The notes under the pieces were generated by a model. It saw nothing but the letters and a program-made list of their open reading frames with translations. It ran no database searches and had not been told where the DNA came from. A stretch of DNA of 64,000 bases from Phlyctochytrium arcticum. Its lineage: Eukaryota > Chytridiomycota > Chytridiomycetes > Chytridiales > Chytridiaceae. Below, piece by piece: positions 21,998-34,567 of this stretch (positions within the stretch are counted from its first letter, which is position 1; every line of letters starts with the position of its first letter). The stretch spans positions 248,001 through 312,000 of the forward strand of contig JAHLKI010000007.1 of NCBI GenBank assembly GCA_025602905.1, read 5' to 3'. The position numbers were made by a program, and so were the translations under genes.

Positions 21998-23623
21998 ATG
22001 TGGCGATCAGCACTAAACAGGGACGCTCCACGTCTCTGTCTCCGATTGATCCGGAAGTACGAGTTAGCAGCATTTGTCCAGAGATGCTTTTTGCAGCATT
22101 CAAGCGTTCGAAATGACCTTCACCAGAACAAAGTGAGCCGTACAGGTCATCGGAAGGGCAACAGTAGCATCCCTTCACGAGACTTGCAGGAAATAACTAT
22201 GGACAGTATGTTATGACATGGAATCTGGCTTGATGCCCTCTGATTTATTGAATCGTTTGTAGATCTTCTTCCTCCCTTACCAACGCTCCAACACCTGTAC
22301 GAGTCAAAGATTTTGACTACCACTCCTGATGAGACAAAGAGGATTGTCCAGCTGGCGCTTCAGCACTTGAAAGATAATGTTTCTTCCTCGACTAGCTACA
22401 CGTCCCTCTTGAAAGGTGCATACGGAATACACCCCGGACTTGTGAAACTTACACATTGCTGACATTCATCATAGCTTGCGGTGGAAAGCCCGCCACACTG
22501 GGGATCCTTGGAGCGATTCTAGGTCGTCAATCCAAAGGTATATGCATCCCTGCTTGGATTCGGTTTAAACGTAATTGTTGCATGTTGGAAAACTAACACT
22601 GGCGGAAAATACAATTAGATGGACGCTTTGTGGCAATATGTGTTTGCGAAGCTGGCTGGCGGACTGGAGATCTGAATGCCGGTTATCAACTTGCACGATT
22701 ACTTTATAGCGGTAATTCAACGGCCCCCTTGTAAATTGTTTTAGGATATTTAATGGGTTTCATAGGTGCTACGACCAAAAACAAAGATACAAAGCGAGCG
22801 CAAGAAATTATGGCAAACACTGCAGATTTGGGCCACACACCATCACAAATCGCACTGGGCTTGCGCCTAATAAACACGAAAGATGACATTAAAGTTGGGC
22901 TGGCCTGGTTGGAGAAGGCCGCAGCATCTGGAGCCATACAAGCTAGCATGCATCTGGGTATGTGTACTGCATGTCGACACAGACTATATGCGTGATTTCT
23001 TACAGTTTTATCGGTAGGGACACTATATGCTCAAGATCTTGACGCAAACCATCCCAAAAATCTTGAAAAAGCGATTCGTCACCTAAAGCGCGCCCACGAA
23101 AACGGTTGGTATGCATCACTTACTTCATGGACGTTTTGTTAACAGAAGTGTATCATATAGGACTCCCAGAAGCAACGTTTCTTTTGGGTACACATTACGC
23201 GTCAGGTGCAGCTAGTCCTAATTCTGCCCCGGACGAGAGGACTGCTATGCAACACTACCTAGCCGCCGCCGATAAAGGTAGGTGGGAGATCGAAAGTTAT
23301 GATCTCGGCGCTGTCCTAAGCTGCGTTTAGGCCTCTCCATCGCGCAGCACAACGTCGGCAGCTACTACTTTACAGGAACGGAGACTGGTATGCCACGCGA
23401 CATCTTGCGAGCTATAGAGTACTGGAAAATGGCTGCCATGGGTGGTCTGCAACTTTCACAAATCAATTTGGGGAAGCTATACTCGGAAGGCCTTGAAGGT
23501 GACCTTTCAAATCCAACCATAAAGAAAGATTTAGGATTAGCAAAGTCTTTTTTGGGACAAGCAGTAGAGCGGGGTGGCCCTCTCGGCCAGGAAGCTAAGA
23601 TGATACTAGAAGCATTGAATTAA
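21998..23623 (+). CDS. Sel1-repeat protein, probably mitochondrial
   Basis: Eight exons: 21998-22205, 22263-22415, 22475-22537, 22619-22711, 22766-22957, 23018-23104, 23161-23277 and 23331-23623. They sum to 1206 nt (401 aa). The start 'MWRSALNRDAPRLCLRLIRK' is Arg-rich and lacks acidic clusters, like a mitochondrial presequence. Sel1-type repeats fill the second half: 'GDLNAGYQLARLLYSG', 'ASMHLGTLYAQD', 'PEATFLLGTHYASGA', 'AQHNVGSYYFTGTETG', 'LSQINLGKLYSEGLEGD'. An alternative acceptor (TTTCTTACAG at 22996-23005) would add VLSV before 'GTLYAQ'. The gene resembles chytrid and yeast mitochondrial Sel1 proteins in form; the exact role is unknown. It converges on the Fanzor gene, stop to stop 63 bp apart. 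Confidence 0.75.
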
Positions 23624-23686
23624 AGCTCCTCTAGTGTAGGTTATATGTATCCAGTAATGTGTGATGCCGTCACGTGGCAATCCCAG

Positions 23687-25630
23687 CTAGTAGGGTAGTA
23701 GGGGTGATGATCGACGCAGGGGGAATGGCCGCTTCCCCACGCCGAATCGTCTTTGGTACCAGAAGAGAAAAGCAATATTTCGGGCGGCGTTGGTGTCTCG
23801 GTTCCACGTCGTGTAGCATTTTTGGCAATGTCGTACGGCATAGATCGCTTCACGGCTCCCTTTTGTAAATATATCGATACATCGGTTCGACGTCCCTGTT
23901 GTGATGTGTTTCAGTCGAAGAATTGGGAATCCTTGCGACATGTGTTTCCGACTTACCATTCTTTCTGCTTGTCATCCTTGGCTGTATTGTTGTCGTCGTC
24001 TTCATCGAGGTCCCATCTCAGCTCTTCAACATCATCTGGATCATCGGTGACACTTGGTACAGGCGGTGGTGTCTGGCTCTCGTCATCCTGCCAGCATTCT
24101 TCCTTCAAACAGCCTGAACATGCTCGCGAGGTACGATATTCATCTATCAGCACCAAAGTGACATATGTGGAAAGATGATTTTTGATTTTCTTCAGGGGAG
24201 CTCGTCTGCTTCCTTTCCGACCACCAAATTCGCCATTGCCAAACGCAACAATAACCCTGGATTTGTCCCTTTGTAAGTCATCGCCTTTATCCCGTCTGAC
24301 AACTTCGCTCAACGCCTTTTGGGATTGCCGGTGTTTATAAAAATTCCACCGGTGCTCTTTCGAATGGTACGTGGTCAAAAAGTCGACGGAACGAAACGTT
24401 GTTTGCAGATGTGTGAGATACGTTTGAAGGATGACCGTCTTGGGTGTGGTGATATTGGAAGTAAGTGTGGAAATAGATACACCCGCCACGGCGGCAACCT
24501 CCTTCTTCCAGGCGTCTCGCCACTGGTCTGTGAAGTTCTGTCCGGCCAGGTGCCGCCACTCGTTTCCGGACATGCCAAACGTTGTTTCCTTGCCCATTCT
24601 TGCCTTTTCCTTCCGTTGTTGGTGCGGCGAACTAGAGGCAGGCATCCGTTGTTGGTCGATATCCGGTTGAAACGATGGTGACAGACGGTGACGGTCGTCC
24701 GGGTCAAAGGTCATTCTCGGAATATATCCGGAAATAACATCCGACTCACCCGGGTCGATAGAACGGAAGACCACTTCTTCGTCAAAACAAACCGATCTTG
24801 GGGATGGAGGATCCGCTTTTCCAGTTGCTCCAGCCTTCGGTCGACGACAAATAAAGGAACAGGCCTCCCCGTCGGTGCTGATGATATTCGTGAACTCGCG
24901 TCTCTTCCCTTGCAATGGTCTGCACGTAAACTCTATCAGTATCGGCCAACAACGGCTGTCTTTGTTGCCAGTTGATCGCAGCTATCGAGATGTTCAATAA
25001 ACTCATCCAATTCTGCTGTGAAGGGCATCTGCCCCTCAAATTTTGCGTCGGCGAGCTTCAAGGCACCGCTTTTGAAATCGAGATTGTCCAAAAGTTCAGG
25101 GGAGAGGGAACACAATGCTGTTTGCGTGCCAGTTGAATTGGTGGTTTTTTCGAGAATAACAGGGGGATCGCTAGCTGCTGATACACTGTTGGTAACAAAT
25201 TCCATCACGGTAAAACGTGTCACTCACATTCGGGGTCATTAATCAATCCATCACCCCGAGGGATAACATCATTAATGATTTCAACAGACAGGTCTTGAGT
25301 TTCCTCCTGATTAGATCGGAGATATCGGTGTGGATGCGTCCTATCCAGCCAAACCCAGCAAGTTTTGCACAGCGAGGCCTCCTTGTGCCTCGCATCAGTA
25401 GCGAAGTGAAATTCAACGCCTTTGGCCCGGAGATGACTTAGCAAGCCAATATCTCGGTGATAGAATTTCGGGCTGTCCTTGGTCTTGCAGATGATACACC
25501 CTGCTGCGAATGACTCTTTCTTCCTGTCATCTGGGGTTTTGGATATGCGCGATGGTGAAGATTTGATGGGCGAGACAAAACGACCGCCGCGTCGTAGGGG
25601 CGATTGATTTTTGGGGGGGCTACCCGCCAT
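23687..25630 (-). CDS. Fanzor1-type RNA-guided nuclease (eukaryotic TnpB homologue)
   Basis: Exons 25630-25228, 25177-25003, 24955-23957 and 23855-23687 sum to 1746 nt (581 aa), near the ~640 aa of Spizellomyces Fz1. The N-terminal ~110 residues hold paired Cys (CIIC, CKTC). The Fanzor strand 'NIISTDGEACSFICRRP' precedes RuvC-I 'RSIDPGESDVISGY' (D~260). RuvC-II follows in 'VIVAFGNGEFGGRKGS' and 'LVLIDEYRTSRACSGC', where Glu~465 is the relocated acidic residue of Fanzors. The zinc ribbon is CSGC plus HCQKC, interrupted by an acidic linker. RuvC-III is 'NRDTNAARNI' (D~546), then the family-typical tail 'GVGKRPFPLRR'. All three acidic residues are present, so activity is plausible. The 47-nt intron with a GTTTAT donor and the last acceptor (GGGAG) are the weakest points; a frameshift is the alternative. 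Confidence 0.85.
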
Positions 25631-26119
25631 GATTGCTCAAATGTGCCCCGGTGGAATTGCCTAGAAATTCGCACAGAGTGAGTTTAGGTGGTATTCGGCG
25701 AGATCTGGGTATCCTTGTTACTGCTCTGTGCGGAGGAACAGAGTAGCAGGTCATGCAGGGGGGGGGGTCTAAAATGGCAATTGCGGTCGAAAAAGAGCAC
25801 ACAACTGATGTCATGGCTACAGTTTCCCGCCCAAATTGTCACATCTCCAACTAGCATACTCAGACTTGAACTTCGAGAGGTTTAAGCGCAACTTTACTAC
25901 ATTTTTTGTCGACTGACAGGTCCATATGGATTTCGCGTCAAAACTCTGATTACCTCAGCGAAGCTGGCATGTTCATTTCGGTCAAACAGGAAGGTGTGCG
26001 CTGGGGTATATATTGCATCTAAATCACATGACCAACTCAACACAGTGGACACCGAACTCCGATGTACTGGAAGAACGTAAACTTGCGCTGGCAATTTGAT
26101 CGAGGAAACTAACCGCAAA

Positions 26120-28159
26120 ATGGACGAAGCGCTGCTAGCCATCATTAACGCCGGACAAGGAGCTTCACAAGAACCGGACAGTCCAGCCAACCGACGCCAG
26201 AACGAGACTTCACAACGTCGCAATCGGTAAACAACTGTACTGTCTACAATCTCAAGATTTTATTAAGACAGTGCTCTTGCCTAGCGCTACTCGTCGGAGT
26301 TCGGAAGCAAAAGACGGAGGGTCTTCATCAGAAGATGATGAGCTACTGTCGGAAGGCGAAGAATGGGGTGAAGTACAGACGTGGGATCCGGATACGCTGA
26401 TGGGGGATGATGCCGATCAACAGAGGTAAATGGCAAATTCATAGAGTACTGGGGTTTCGGAAATTGATGGAAGAGACGTTAAGACTCTCGCAAATGTCGG
26501 AACTGCAACGGGAAGCCATTTTGGCCGAACGGAAAAGCAAGGTGCGAATCTTTAGGACTCATGATGATAGACCCGCACTCATGTCTCGTTTTATCAGTTT
26601 GAGCGAATGCGGGAACGACTTGAAGTCAAAAGGATGCTGAAGAGACGTATGAGTGGGCAGAACAAGCAGAAACGGACCCAAGAAGATGAAGCTGGACGTA
26701 GGTTACAACTCAGCGCCAGGTGCGACTTTCCTTTTTTAACCAGTGGTTGTTAGGCACTTCAAAGAGACAAACGACTGAAAAGGCTAAATGGGGTAACTCA
26801 ATAGCCAATCTGCGGCGAGAGAGGGAAAAGAAGCGGTCGGGGGCTAAGGTAGGTATTTCTGTTAAAAATACTTGCAGGCGTTTCTCGTGTTGTTTATACT
26901 TCATGTCTGCTAGGATGAGCGAGATACTCATCGCCGGAAAGACCGAGCCTCCAGTGAAAGTGGTAGCGACTATGAGGATCTGGAATCTCTTGCTCCAAAG
27001 ACTGCTACCCTATCCGTATGTGTTTTTGGCTACACCATGCATAGGCAAAGTGCAGGCCCGCTCACCAGGCTTACGCTCTAGGAACCTTCCCGAAAAACCC
27101 CTGGCAAGATGCCATCTTTGAGTGATTTGCTGGCTACGCAAGTCACTCGGGCAGAACTGGTTGACTGGGTTTTCGCCCCATATTTCGATACGACAGCACA
27201 AGGTATGGTTTCAGAATATTCCTGTAGTGTCCAAATCTCATATTTCGGTGGCAGGATGTTTTGTGCGGTATGGTCTTGGCCAGGATCCCAAGAATCCAAA
27301 GGTGAACGTCTACCGTGTCTGTCTACTCTCTGGTAGGTACACATGCATCATACCAATGCGCTCCAAAGTTGACCGCACGTATAGAAATCCGTCCTGCCCC
27401 CAAGACATACATGGTCGACGCCAAACCAGTCCACAAACTAGCCCTCATGAGCCATGGAAAGGCACAGCGCGAAAATTCCTTTTCGAAGGTTTCCAATTCA
27501 CCCATCACTGAGGTAAGCCTATTCGATTCATTTGTTTACCCTTTCTTAAAATCTGACTTTACGAAATGGTTGCAGACTGAGTACCGTCGGTGGGTAGAGA
27601 CCATGAAATATGATCAGATGCCGGAAATATCTGCGGCGGCAATTGCAAAAAAGAAGGATGATCTGCAACGTGCGCGAGAGTATGTACTGAATCATGTAAG
27701 TTGAGGGATCATATTATGGGGATTGTAGCTAACATGCATCACTTTTAGGAGGAAGTCGCGAAAATTGTGGAACAAAAGAGGGCTCTAAATCGCATTCCCG
27801 TCAATGTTGCCTCAGAACTCACGGAACTTAAACGAAGATTGGAGCACGCCAAGACCACGGGTAATTCTGAGGAAGAAAAGAAGGTGCAGGATCGCCTTGA
27901 TCGGATTTACGAATCACTCGGCACAAAGGCAGCCAAACCGTCTGCGTCTAGTCTGGGCCCGGCGAGGGATGCTAATGGTGACGAAAAGGCACCACCACGT
28001 ATGTCGTCCGGCATTACATTGCCGGGGATGCGGGTCAACGGTGATGCGTTTTCATCGGTCGATATTTCACATATAACAAACGAGTGGGATGCACGTTTTG
28101 CGTTTGATCCGGCACTGGATCACATTTCTGCAGACATGTTTCCTGTCGCGTCTGGGTGA
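26120..28159 (+). CDS. RTF1: RNA polymerase-associated protein RTF1 (PAF1 complex, Plus3 domain)
   Basis: At least eight exons from ATG 26120 to TGA 28157-28159. The N-terminus 'MDEALLAIINAGQGAS' is followed by an acidic Ser-rich segment and the family motif 'DTLMGDDADQQRLSQMSELQ' then 'REAILAERKSK', obtained by removing a 58-nt intron. A Lys/Arg/Glu-rich stretch leads to the Plus3 domain: 'SDLLATQVTRAELVDWVFAP', 'VNVYRVCLLSG', 'APKTYMVDAKPVHKLALMSH'. C-terminal helices read 'EYRRWVETMKYDQMPEISA' and 'AKKKDDLQRAREYVLNH', then a coiled coil 'LTELKRRLEHAKTTG'. RTF1 tethers PAF1C to elongating Pol II (Spt5 repeats) and promotes H2B ubiquitination. The Plus3 exon junctions near 27200-27560 are approximate. 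The start is 489 bp from the divergent Fanzor start. Confidence 0.88.
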
Positions 28160-28280
28160 AACAAACAATAAATCAATTTCCCCAAGAAACCCTATTCTCC
28201 TTCCCCGATTAATATTGAAAATGTTTGTATGTACAGATACCCATCGAAAAACATCCATCAAATGGCAAATTAAGATTAAA

Positions 28281-31200
28281 TTAGATTTTGTCCTCATCAC
28301 CAGCATCACCTATCGTTGAGCCAATAGTTGAGCGCACATCATAGAAATCTTCGCTAGATGCCACTGTGCTGTCAAAAGAAGGCCGCGGTTCGGTAGAGGT
28401 AGGCGAGCTGGTGGCAGGGGCAGCATCGATGACAATTGCGGGTGGGGCCAGTGGTGAGTGAGGAGAAATTGGCAAGCCTGCAGAAAAATCTGCAACAAGT
28501 AATTTATAATCCTGCGTCGCATCGTTCGCAAAGCCTATTGGTAGAGGTGAAGTTTCAGACACGGCCGAGCCTGTGGTATTGGGTGGAGGGGTGTTATTCT
28601 CGGGCGTAGCAGATGTTTCGAGGTCTTGACTGGCTGAAGTACGGTCCGCCGTGGTGTCCTGAGACAAAGGCGACCATTTCAGGTCTTCAGTCTCATCCGG
28701 TAAGGGTATCATGGCCGGATCAATCTCCAGTTGCTCGCTACTTGTGAGCTCGAAACCGTCATGTGGTGTAGCTGCATCATTTTCAGTAGACACAACAACG
28801 TTTGGTTTACCAAGGTACGTTTCATTGTCGTCACCGCTCGCGGATGCGAGTTGTGGACTTCGTCGAACAGTAGCACGGGCTTCCAGAAGCGACCCTGATT
28901 GCATAAGTCGAGTCGTTGTCATCAAGCTGCCAGCGGGGGAATGCAGCATCTTGAAATCGCCCAAGGAAGCTGATAAGAAGAGGTCGTTATCGGAGCCATA
29001 GTTGTCTTGCGATGCGCTGTCATCAAGGCTGTGGCGTCTGTCATTTCGTCGGATGGTGAGTCGTTGATGAAATGGCACTTCACCATCGACTGGCTTCAGT
29101 CGCGAAATATTATCCTCTGAAGCGCCAGTAAGGGTCAAAAAGGTACCCCTTGGAGAAACGTCACGGGCAAAACGTTCCGATGCGGTTGCTGGCGTGTCTT
29201 CCTTCTCAGAGGGATCACCTGATGAGGGATCAATGGATCGTAATAGCGTCTCACGAAGGTCTTTGTATGAAGCGTTGCGTGAATTGAGAGGCGAATCAGT
29301 GGGGGTTTCAGGCATAGACTCCAGTGACGGCGATGACTTCAAGGCATTCTGCTCCCGTAGAGCTTCCCTGGCGGCAAGGCGTTGTGCATTAAGTTCTTTT
29401 TGCCGTGTGAGGCGATCGGATGATTCATTGTCACTAATAGCTTTCTGCAGTGCGACCGCAAATGCTGAGAAAATAGCGAAAAACTCCTCAGGGGCTGATG
29501 CCTTCTCCGAAGGGTCATCCCCAAAGAAGCTAATCAGGTCATTTACATTCTTCTCTGCAACGTTGGCCTGGTACTCCAATCCGGCAACGCGAATGTCGGA
29601 ATACCCTTTGAACCCTTGCATTAGCGAAACAAAACGGTCCTCGTCATTACTGAGACCAGCCTTTTCAAGCTCAGCTAATTCAGCTTTGACTACTTCTACA
29701 CCCTTTCGAAGCTCCTTGACCGACGCCAAGAGAGCAGGAATGCAAACCCTTGCAGCCAGCTCTACCCGTGGAATTTCCTTCATAAAGTCTAGCAGATCCG
29801 GGTCTGTTGCCTGGAGCTTCCGAACCAGGTAGTGCAACAGTGTTGGAATGTTCGAGGCATTCTCCCTATTTGCACGGGTATCCCTTAGATTGAGAAGCCC
29901 CTCTAACTTGAAACCGTGCGCATCTCCTCGGAACGACGTTCCATTGAGGTAATTTCCTACCACCAGGACATTCTGCAAGAGTCGGCGAAGTTTCTTGGAA
30001 TTCTTGACTTGCTCACAAGCGAGCAAAACAGTTTCCAAATCCGGAACAACTTCCTCAACTTCTTCTTCGAAGCGCCGTCGGTAGAGCATGCACTCTAGTC
30101 GATGGGATAACCGCGGGATATCCATGACCTCCCGGATGTATTTTTCCGCATTGCCAACGTCCTCCATGTCGCCTTCATATCCACGTACAATGTCGCACTC
30201 TTCTTGCGTAGGGGCGTACATGCGTAGAGCTTGGAGTCGCTCAATGGTCAAAACAGACTCGTCAACCTCAATGATGGCATCCCGAATCTCTGAGTACTGT
30301 AGCCTCAGTCCCCCAAGCATAATAGCTATTGAAAGAATTAGTCCCGATTGGCCCGCAGGTTCCCAAGAAGGAAATAAAGTTAATACCTATATTTTGCGCT
30401 CGCCGACTATCTATTAGGGAGATGATTTTCTTTACTGGTACTTCCTGCTCGGCTGGAGCTGGTCGCGGCGGCCGTTCTGTCATAAATATTGAGAACCATG
30501 CCCTAATGATTCGAACGATAATAAAACTACCTTTTTTGGAAAACAGCTCCACAAGTTCGCTCTCATTCAAAATCTTCTTTCCTTCAGTTTCTTTTGAATA
30601 TGCCTCTTTCACGACCTCTTCCCAGATGGTTGATTTGACAGCTCTTTGTGGGATCTTTACCCACTGAAGAGGTTTCATAGGCTGTTTTGCTTTTGTGATT
30701 ATAAGACCGGATGGTGCTGGTACTCCTCCGGGTGGTGGTGGCGGCGGGGGACTGCCCGAACCAGGAGGTGGGGGAGGTGGTGGTGGTCCGCCGATGGATG
30801 GAGGAGGTGGTGGTGGAGGTGGTGGGGGCATGGCAGCGGCCGCTTTCCGAGTAGCCTCAGCAGCTTTGGCTGCCTCTTCTTCCGCTGCGGCCTTAGCTTG
30901 GATGTCAGTAACCATGTTCTCAACACGCGTTTGATCTTCCGGCTTCAGCGATACTATCTTTGCGGTGAGGGATTCATTATTTAGCTTTACTACGACTCGT
31001 TCCAGTCTTCTAATTTCCTCCCAAAGACGTCCAACCCCCGCGCCAGAGTCTAGGCGCTTGTCGCCCGCACCTCCTCTCAAATCGCCCATACTATCAGATC
31101 TAGGTGTAGGTATCGGGGGCACTGGCAAAGGTCGCATTTTGCGATTATCACCATGAAATAATCCCGGTAAATGGCCCCGCGATCGGTATATCTCCAATTC

Positions 31201-34023
31201 ACGTCGTTGAGATTCAAGCGCTGCAAGATTTTCAGAGTATCGTTGCTTCATAACTTCCAATTCCCTTACTACCGCGAGAACATTGCCTCCAGCACCAACA
31301 GATGACCCTGCTTGGGCTGGGCCCACACCTTGGGAAGTACTGGGCGCAACAGGAATCCCAGCAACGTCTTCCAAACCTTGTATGAGATCATTGGCGAGTG
31401 TTTCGTACCGAGTTCTGCGCGTGGTCTTGGCTGGAACATCTGACTGGTCTACCCATGTTGACATTTGTCGGGATATTCCGCCGGTCGTTCGCTCAACCAC
31501 CGCCAGTAATTCTGCCGCTTCTTCCCGAATGTCCAAATCAAAGTCTTTACTAAAGTCGGATCCCTTCCCAGACTTCATTACACCAATCTTGTTTACACGC
31601 TGGCGCAGAGTTTCGATGACATTTTGAATATGCTCCACAGAACTGAGAACCAGGTTCTGAGCTCGTTCAGGGTCTGGTAATGACCTCGCCGACTCCATCA
31701 GATTCTTCAGAATCGCTGCGGGATCACGGAAGTTTGCGTTCTGCTCACGAAAAGCAGCCTCCATCATTTCCACATCCGCGGCCCGGTCCTCTTCATATGC
31801 ATCGAGCTGAACAGATAATCCCTCAGGGGGAGATAAGGAACGCAAAAGTCGCATAATTCTCCGCAATCCTCTGTCCTCTACCTCTCTTCTAATCCGCCAC
31901 CTTTCTCGAGAATCTTCAGGCGCAGACACCAAACCATTGATGAGAATCATGATGCCTGAACGGTATTCCCAAACGGATGTCAGTTCATCTGGTGTCTCCG
32001 GCTCAAACGGCTCCGTGCATGCCGTTTCCTGTGGACTGACAAAAGGGTCCAATAGAGAGTTAACAAGAGCCGAGAATCTGGCGGGCTCTCCTTGGGACAA
32101 TGCCAAATCAGACATTGACTGAAGAACCGATCTATTCATGAAAGGAGTGTCAGACCTGGATGCACGATCATCCATCATCCAATGCACTCACATGCGCCCC
32201 GTCTCAGAGAGCAGACACATTGGACCAAGGATTTCAGCAACCGCCGCGCGTAAATCGATATTTGCACGTCGTATCCGAGCATCGCCACCAATAGTTGGTA
32301 CGGAGGCATCGGGAGATGCAAGACAATACGCCATCTGCTTCATCAGGGCAGGAGAATGTAGCACCGCAGCGTATCCGATTTCAGCATTCATTATTAATTT
32401 GACACAGCGAAGTGTTTCCAATGCTAGTTCATCCTCCAAGACGGCATCGGCATATGAAGCGGGCACGGCAGAGCGAATATCCGGGAGCGGTTTATGCAAA
32501 GTGTAACTTCGATACGGCTGATATTGGAAGGTTTTTGCGTTGGTGCGAGACAAACCCCGCAAATGCTTAGCCTCTGCAACACGATCTAACACAACCTCTA
32601 GGGCTCCGACGCCCTTGACACCGTTCTCGCCAAGGTACGAAACTTCCGCTTGAACACATTCACGAATGAAATTGGCATCCGAAAGCGAGAGAGCGATCCG
32701 AAAAGCTGTCAGGTGTCGATAAAGAGCCTTCAGCGGTGTATTTCTGACGGGTTCGTTAGCTACTCTTTTCCAAACGAACGAATATTATTGCTCACCGATT
32801 TGCCAGCAAAGAAATGAACCGGGCAGGAGATTGATCTCCCAGATCTTCTAGCGTAGATGGCGATGCAGTTTGGAGCGAGTCGGAACGAGCGGGAAGAGAT
32901 GGAGAGGAATTGGATGCGGTACGTGGGGGTGGGGGTGGTGGATTTGATGATAGGGATGTCAGTGGCTTTGGCAAATCTCCCTCAGTGCGGCGAACGTGCT
33001 GATATTGCTTTATAACGTCTTTGCGCTGAGCGGGTTCCATGCTTAGAAGGTTGTCACGGGCAGATCCTTTTATGTCAAGCTCGTCCTGCAGAAAACAATA
33101 TTGAGAACGGAACCGAAAAATACCCTCATTTGTACCCACTCACCAACACTTTGCGAAACACACGATCGAGATCTTCATGACCCAGCTGTTCTACCGGAGC
33201 TATTACGGGACTCAGCATTCCTACCCAAGGATGCCCAGGTTGTTGTGAATTGATGGACGACTGCCGCTCAATCTCTCGTCTGCGGCGGTATTGTTGGATC
33301 ACCTGAACAACGATGTGAATAAAGATCTGGGGTCCAGCCGTCCCGTGAACAAGCTAACCTCCTTCTTTCGTTTGGCATCCAGAGTATGCATCATAGTATC
33401 CCGCGCTGAACCATGAATTTTCAGACGATCCTACACACGAAACAAGGTAAGAATGACAGCCTACACCAATGCAGTTAATTTTCCAATTCCTTACCAGAAC
33501 AGCAGCAAAATGGCGCTCCAACCTCTCGTCTGTCTCACTGCCAAGTGACCCAGTCGATCCTCGAGGTGCAACACTTGCATCCCCCTGCGACAGATTTCCA
33601 GAAGATGCTAGTGATGCACTTGACCTCCGGGAGCCAGCCCGTGCCGAAGGTCCAGTTGCAGATTGGGGATAGGATGTGGGCCGCAAAGAGTCATCATCTG
33701 TAGTTTTTCTCGTCTGTTGCCAGTCCACTATCAGACGATGCTTACGACCGCTGTCGAACCCAAGCATATGTGTTCTGGCAGCACCATGAATGCCACGATC
33801 ATCCTTGATAGGAGTTAGGAAACGTCTGGTGAACATTCATCCCAGAAAAGTGGGCACAACCAACCAGCATTTGCTCAAAGAGTTTGTTCACTTCGGTAGA
33901 TTCTCTGTTCTTCTCTTTGCCCCCGCCAAACAACTTGGATCCAAGCTCTGCCAATTTGTCCTTTGTGCGCTCCGAGACCTTGCTCGACGAGCGCCGACTT
34001 TCTGAGCCGTCTCCTCGATACAT
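28281..34023 (-). CDS. Formin (GBD/FH3-FH1-FH2)
   Basis: A large multi-exon gene, ATG at 34023, stop at 28281-28283. The N-terminal exons carry 'SERTKDKLAELGSKLFGGG', a Ser-rich segment and armadillo-like FH3 helices (~33.1-31.2 kb; 'KAFYRHLTAFRIALSLSDA', 'LDRVAEAKHLRGLSR'). A coiled coil ('VVRELEVMKQRYSENLAALE') precedes FH1, which has polyproline runs separated by Gly (30715-30835). FH2 starts 'KPMKPLQWVKIPQRA' and 'STIWEEVVKEAY', then 'LRLQYSEIRDAIIEVDES', 'LQALRMYAPTQEECDIVRGY', 'LRRLLQNVLVVGNYLNGTSF', 'HGFKLEGLLNLRDTRA' and 'LLHYLVRKLQATDPDLLDFM'. The ~420-residue Ser/Thr-rich tail has no obvious domain. Formins nucleate and processively elongate unbranched actin filaments under Rho control. 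Internal introns (for example near 30.3, 30.5, 32.2, 32.8, 33.1, 33.4 and 33.8 kb) are inferred from frame changes. Confidence 0.92.
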
Positions 34024-34567
34024 ATTGAAGATTCTTCAAGTTGATTTTGGCAAGCTTGTGTGGTTGGGGCTGGAGGCCGGCGCGCTTATTAAAATATGAG
34101 GACCTCTAGTGACCTTCTGGGTGCTCGTTTGCCCCAGTGGCAGGTGCTGTCTGGTCTTCCAATGGTGGAGACAAGCCCATGTAGGTTCAACGAAGAAACA
34201 ATACCCCAGGATCTCCAGCGGACTTTCGGAGTCAAACTCTTGCGATGTTATGTTTGTCACGTGCGCAGTAGCAACTGTCATTTCGAATGTTTGGCGAATT
34301 CTTCCTTCCAACGATTCCATAGATCCGATCTCGTCGAGGAGAAACGTATCACAGGTCTTTGATTCAGACTAGCCAGAGTTTTTTTACCCAACGCTCAGCA
34401 TGATGAGTTTGAGTGGAAGTCACTAGCCATTGCTGGATACAGTACGTCCCGAGTGGGTTTAAATCGGTGCTCCATCGACCGGGATGCTTCCAAGCATGAG
34501 AATTTTTAGTTGTGACGCAGAATAATACAATGTTGCCATTAAAGATATATGTTGCGGATGCCAAAAC
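34024..34567. other. Intergenic region between formin start and DMT transporter end
   Basis: About 540 bp. A 94-codon minus frame (34036-34320) lies upstream of the formin start and shows no recognisable motif. It is best treated as formin promoter/5' UTR. Nothing else is seen. Confidence 0.4.

Noticed and set aside
23640..25700. Terminal inverted repeats around the Fanzor
   Set aside because: By eye, no inverted or direct repeat longer than about 8 bp pairs the two flanks.
29194..29832. 212-codon plus-strand frame within the formin
   Set aside because: Antisense to the Ser-rich tail of the formin; low-complexity mirror with no motif.
30695..30934. Gly-rich plus-strand frame
   Set aside because: Antisense of the polyproline FH1 domain of the formin.
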